Part shown: positions 61,818 to 64,000 of the stretch, one piece after another | How positions within the stretch are numbered: position 1 is the first letter of the stretch | Layout of the letters: the number at the start of each line of letters is the position of its first letter | Notes under the pieces: generated by a model | Told to the model about the DNA's origin: nothing | What the model saw: the letters and a program-made list of their open reading frames with translations, nothing else | Databases searched by the model: none | Assembly: GCA_963753075.1 (NCBI GenBank) | Contig: CAVWAR010000010.1 | Coordinates: 124,001-188,000, forward strand | DNA length: 64,000 bases | Direction: 5' to 3' | From: Prado023 sp963753075 | GTDB taxonomy: Bacteria > Actinomycetota > Actinomycetes > S36-B12 > CAIYMF01 | Program-made: the position numbers and the translations under genes

Positions 61818-62078
61818 CTACTTGGGCCGGTAGCGGTTGCGTCCGAGCAGGAAGCCGGCGAGGAACCCGAGGGCGAGCAGCAGGAAGAGGAACACCCACC
61901 CGGAGGCCGACACCTCCAGCCACAGGAACTTGAACGACACCTGCGCGGTGTTGCTGAACACGAAGACCAGGCACGCCACGGCGATGCCGATCCCGATGAT
62001 GACCCTGGGGCTCAGGTCCCGCCCGGAAAGCGGGGACTTGGCGGCGTCGTCGGAGGGCGGCTTGTCGAGGTCGGGCAT
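61818..62078 (-). CDS. LapA/DUF1049-type small membrane protein
   Basis: An 86-residue protein with AAGGGAG before the ATG at 62078. A 30-residue Pro/Ser/Asp N-terminus leads to two membrane helices (VIIGIGIAVACLVFVFSNTAQVSFKFL and VFLFLLLALGFLAGFLLG), then a basic tail NRYRPK. The FxFSNTAQVSFKFLWL pattern is the DUF1049 signature. Divergent from the glutamate-cysteine ligase family gene. Confidence 0.78.
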   Translation of the reverse strand: MPDLDKPPSDDAAKSPLSGRDLSPRVIIGIGIAVACLVFVFSNTAQVSFKFLWLEVSASGWVFLFLLLALGFLAGFLLGRNRYRPK

Positions 62079-62296
62079 CGTCAGTGCTCCCTTCGAAGCG
62101 GTGCGCCCGCCTTGGGCGGGCAGCTCCATCTCGTCCGATCGTGGCACAGCGCCACAGCGTTCGCACGACGGTGTGTGCGCTGTCGGTACGTGTCAAGGCC
62201 CAGGGAGCCTGTGCGGCTGGTCAGGATCACCAGTTCGTGGCCGCCGGCGGGCCGCGCCGCGCGACCTTGGGCGACCAGATGGGGCACGCTTCCCCT

Positions 62297-63778
62297 ATGG
62301 GCGAGGACGTGGTTGGGCGGGCATTCAGCCGGGAGGACCGGCAGCGCTACCGAGACAAGGTGCACAAGTGCCTCGATGTCCTGGCTCAGATGCTCAGCGA
62401 CGAGGAGCGCTTCGAGTTCGAAGCTCCGCTCACAGGGATGGAGGTCGAGCTCAACCTGGTGGATCCCGATGGCCTTCCGGCCATGCGCAACGAGGAGGTC
62501 CTGGCCCGCATCGACAACCCGGCCTTCGTCCAAGAGCTGGGCAGATACAACCTCGAGATCAACATCCCGCCCCAGAGCATGGTGGGCGACGGCGGGCGCA
62601 CGTACGAGGAGCAGATGCGCGAGCAGCTCAACACCGCCCAGGAGCGGGCTCACGCCGAAGGTGCGGGGATGGTGATGATCGGGATCCTGCCGACCCTGCG
62701 CCCTGAGGACATGACCACAGAGGCGATCAGCAGCAACTCCCGGTACGCGCTCCTCGACGAGCAGCTGCTCCTGGCGCGTGGCGAGGACCTGCACATCGAC
62801 ATCCGCGGCGGGCGGGAGCACCTCGAGGTCTTCGCCGACTCCATTGCCCCCGAGGCCGCATGCACGAGTGTCCAGTTCCACCTGCAGGTGAGCCCGGATG
62901 ACTTCGCGGCATCGTGGAACGCCGCCCAGTGCCTGGCAGCAGCGCAGGTTGCGCTGGGCGCCAACTCGCCGTTCTTCCTCGGGTCCGAGCTCTGGCGCGA
63001 GACCCGGATCGCCCTGTTCACGCAGGCCACTGACACCCGCCCAGCTGAGATGAAGGCCCAGGGGGTCCGGCCGCGGGTCTGGTTCGGCGAGCGGTGGGTG
63101 AACAGCGTCTTCGACCTGTTCGAGGAGAACCTGACCTATTTCCCGGCCCTGCTCCCTGTCGTCGACGACGAGGATCCCGTGGCCGAGCTGGCCGCGGGTC
63201 GAACCCCGTCGCTGCACGAGCTACGGCTGCACAATGGCACGGTCTGGCGGTGGAACCGACCGGTGTACGACGTGGCCCATGGCCATCCGCACCTACGGGT
63301 GGAGAACCGGGTCCTCCCGGCGGGACCGACGGTGGTGGACATCATCGCCAACGCTGCGTTCTACTTCGGCGCCCTGCATCACCTGGCGCATGAGGAGCGT
63401 CCGGTGTGGTCGCGGATGTCCTTCGGTGCGGCTGAGGAGAGCTTCACCCGTGCGGCCATCCGGGGGATGGATGCCTCGGTCTACTGGCCGGAGATGGGAG
63501 AGGTTCCGGTGGGCGAGCTCGCGTTGCGTCGGCTGCTGCCGCAGGCCCACGAGGGCCTGCGCGAGCTGGGGGTCGAGGACAGCATCCGGGAGCGGCTGCT
63601 GGGGATCATTGAGGGGCGCTGCACGACAGGGCAGAACGGCGCCGTCTGGCAGGCAGCGTCGGTGCGGGCATTCGAGTCCCGTGGCCTGGATCGTTGGGAG
63701 GCCCTGCGCCGGATGACCCAGGAGTATGTGGCCCGGATGCACACCAACGAACCCGTGCACACGTGGGAGCCGGTCTGA
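62297..63778 (+). CDS. Glutamate-cysteine ligase family protein (GCS2)
   Basis: A 493-residue protein. The ATP-grasp-unrelated GCS2 fold is indicated by TGMEVELNLVD (metal Glu), YNLEINIPPQ, SVQFHLQVSPDDF, GANSPFFLG, RPRVWFG, HLRVENRVLPAGPTVVDIIAN and a C-terminal Arg/Glu-rich helix. The plan matches the actinobacterial glutamate-cysteine ligase-like proteins that begin MGxDVxxxxFxREDRxxYRxK. In such bacteria, gamma-glutamylcysteine supports ergothioneine (EgtA) or antioxidant synthesis, but no egt genes are here. An ATG at 62279 is an alternative start; neither has a good ribosome site. Confidence 0.85.
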   Translation: MGEDVVGRAFSREDRQRYRDKVHKCLDVLAQMLSDEERFEFEAPLTGMEVELNLVDPDGLPAMRNEEVLARIDNPAFVQELGRYNLEINIPPQSMVGDGGRTYEEQMREQLNTAQERAHAEGAGMVMIGILPTLRPEDMTTEAISSNSRYALLDEQLLLARGEDLHIDIRGGREHLEVFADSIAPEAACTSVQFHLQVSPDDFAASWNAAQCLAAAQVALGANSPFFLGSELWRETRIALFTQATDTRPAEMKAQGVRPRVWFGERWVNSVFDLFEENLTYFPALLPVVDDEDPVAELAAGRTPSLHELRLHNGTVWRWNRPVYDVAHGHPHLRVENRVLPAGPTVVDIIANAAFYFGALHHLAHEERPVWSRMSFGAAEESFTRAAIRGMDASVYWPEMGEVPVGELALRRLLPQAHEGLRELGVEDSIRERLLGIIEGRCTTGQNGAVWQAASVRAFESRGLDRWEALRRMTQEYVARMHTNEPVHTWEPV

Positions 63779-64000
63779 CCCGCGCTGACGGCCTGACCAC
63801 CCGGACGGGAGGGACCGCGTGCCGGTCAGGAGCCGACGACGATGGCCTGCTCTCTGACGCCGCCGACCGGCGTGCTCACCGACGCCGGCTCGATGGGGGC
63901 GGGGGCCGCGAACGCGCTGCCGGCGCCATGATCGCCAGCTGACTCAGCCGTCGATGGCGCCACCCCGACAGCTGGGGTCGACCACGACGGGGCGCGAGTC
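63779..64000. other. Right-edge segment, no assignable gene
   Basis: No plus-strand gene is supported. On the minus strand one frame is open from the window edge to a stop at 63826-63828 (ending EQAIVVGS) and another to a stop near 63946 (reading DSRPVVVDPSCRGGAIDG). Either could be the 3' end of a gene entering from the right; I cannot decide. Confidence 0.25.

Noticed and set aside
1..64000. tRNA, rRNA, CRISPR arrays, insertion sequences, prophage or attachment sites
   Set aside because: I looked for T-loop-like GGTTCRA stretches, regular repeats, transposase/integrase motifs and long direct repeats and found none.

Overview
The window is about 64 kb of very GC-rich DNA. The GC bias at third codon positions, many GTG starts, 4-base ATGA/GTGA gene overlaps, apparent leaderless promoters and the gene families present (M29 aminopeptidase, DUF1906-like secreted protein, two-domain glutamate-cysteine ligase family) point to an actinobacterium. 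I see no tRNA, rRNA, CRISPR array, transposase, integrase or phage gene. It looks like ordinary chromosome with several metabolic and stress modules. No stretch longer than about 265 bases lacks a gene.

Left edge (2-7397, + strand): a tight six-gene operon for sugar or glycoside oxidation. It holds a GMC flavin oxidoreductase (cut by the window edge), a VioB-like ferritin-fold protein, a sorbitol-dehydrogenase-type small subunit, a seven-blade-type propeller protein that resembles the N-terminal domain of fungal aldos-2-ulose dehydratase, a GH63-like glucosidase, and an IolE/xylose-isomerase-like TIM barrel. Together they suggest oxidation of a sugar to a keto-sugar, followed by dehydration or elimination and glycoside cleavage. 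This is the most interesting part of the window.

7.5-20.7 kb: a small ABM-fold monooxygenase, an unknown protein, a Bcr/CflA exporter, a beta-hydroxyacid dehydrogenase, a two-gene ABC-2 exporter, a five-gene operon (ABC ATPase, ABC permease, DesK-type kinase, NarL-type regulator, CPBP protease), an M29 aminopeptidase, and a divergent TetR/quinone-reductase pair with clear operators.

20.8-30.8 kb: Dps, a large PLD-helicase-DUF3427 protein with the architecture of the type IV restriction enzyme SauUSI, a flavodoxin-like protein, a second quinone-reductase-like enzyme with a perfect 20-bp palindrome upstream, small membrane proteins, an M28 peptidase, and an SDR plus a GH1 6-phospho-beta-glucosidase.

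31-40.1 kb (- strand): a complete, compact V/A-type ATPase operon in the order G/H-C-I-K-F-E-A-B-D. It is translationally coupled to a universal stress protein and followed by a lipoprotein esterase.

40.2-54.9 kb: a frameshifted alpha/beta hydrolase, a YbaK-type deacylase, another hydrolase, a three-gene ABC-2 exporter, an FAD oxidase, DoxX, a methyltransferase, an isochorismatase-like hydrolase, a small DUF1059 gene with a possible iron box, a secreted EEP-family nuclease or phosphatase with a CRP-like site, and a MacB/FtsX-type ABC system.

55-64 kb: a secreted DUF1906-like protein, a YyaL thioredoxin-domain protein with an apparent frameshift, a DUF2231 membrane protein, a Cys-rich winged-helix/4Fe-4S protein whose 3' end overlaps a thioredoxin-CcdA fusion, a LapA-like protein, and a glutamate-cysteine ligase family enzyme. 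Two independent single-base frameshifts in otherwise intact genes hint at assembly or read error, or at recent gene decay. All family calls are made by eye; no database search was run.
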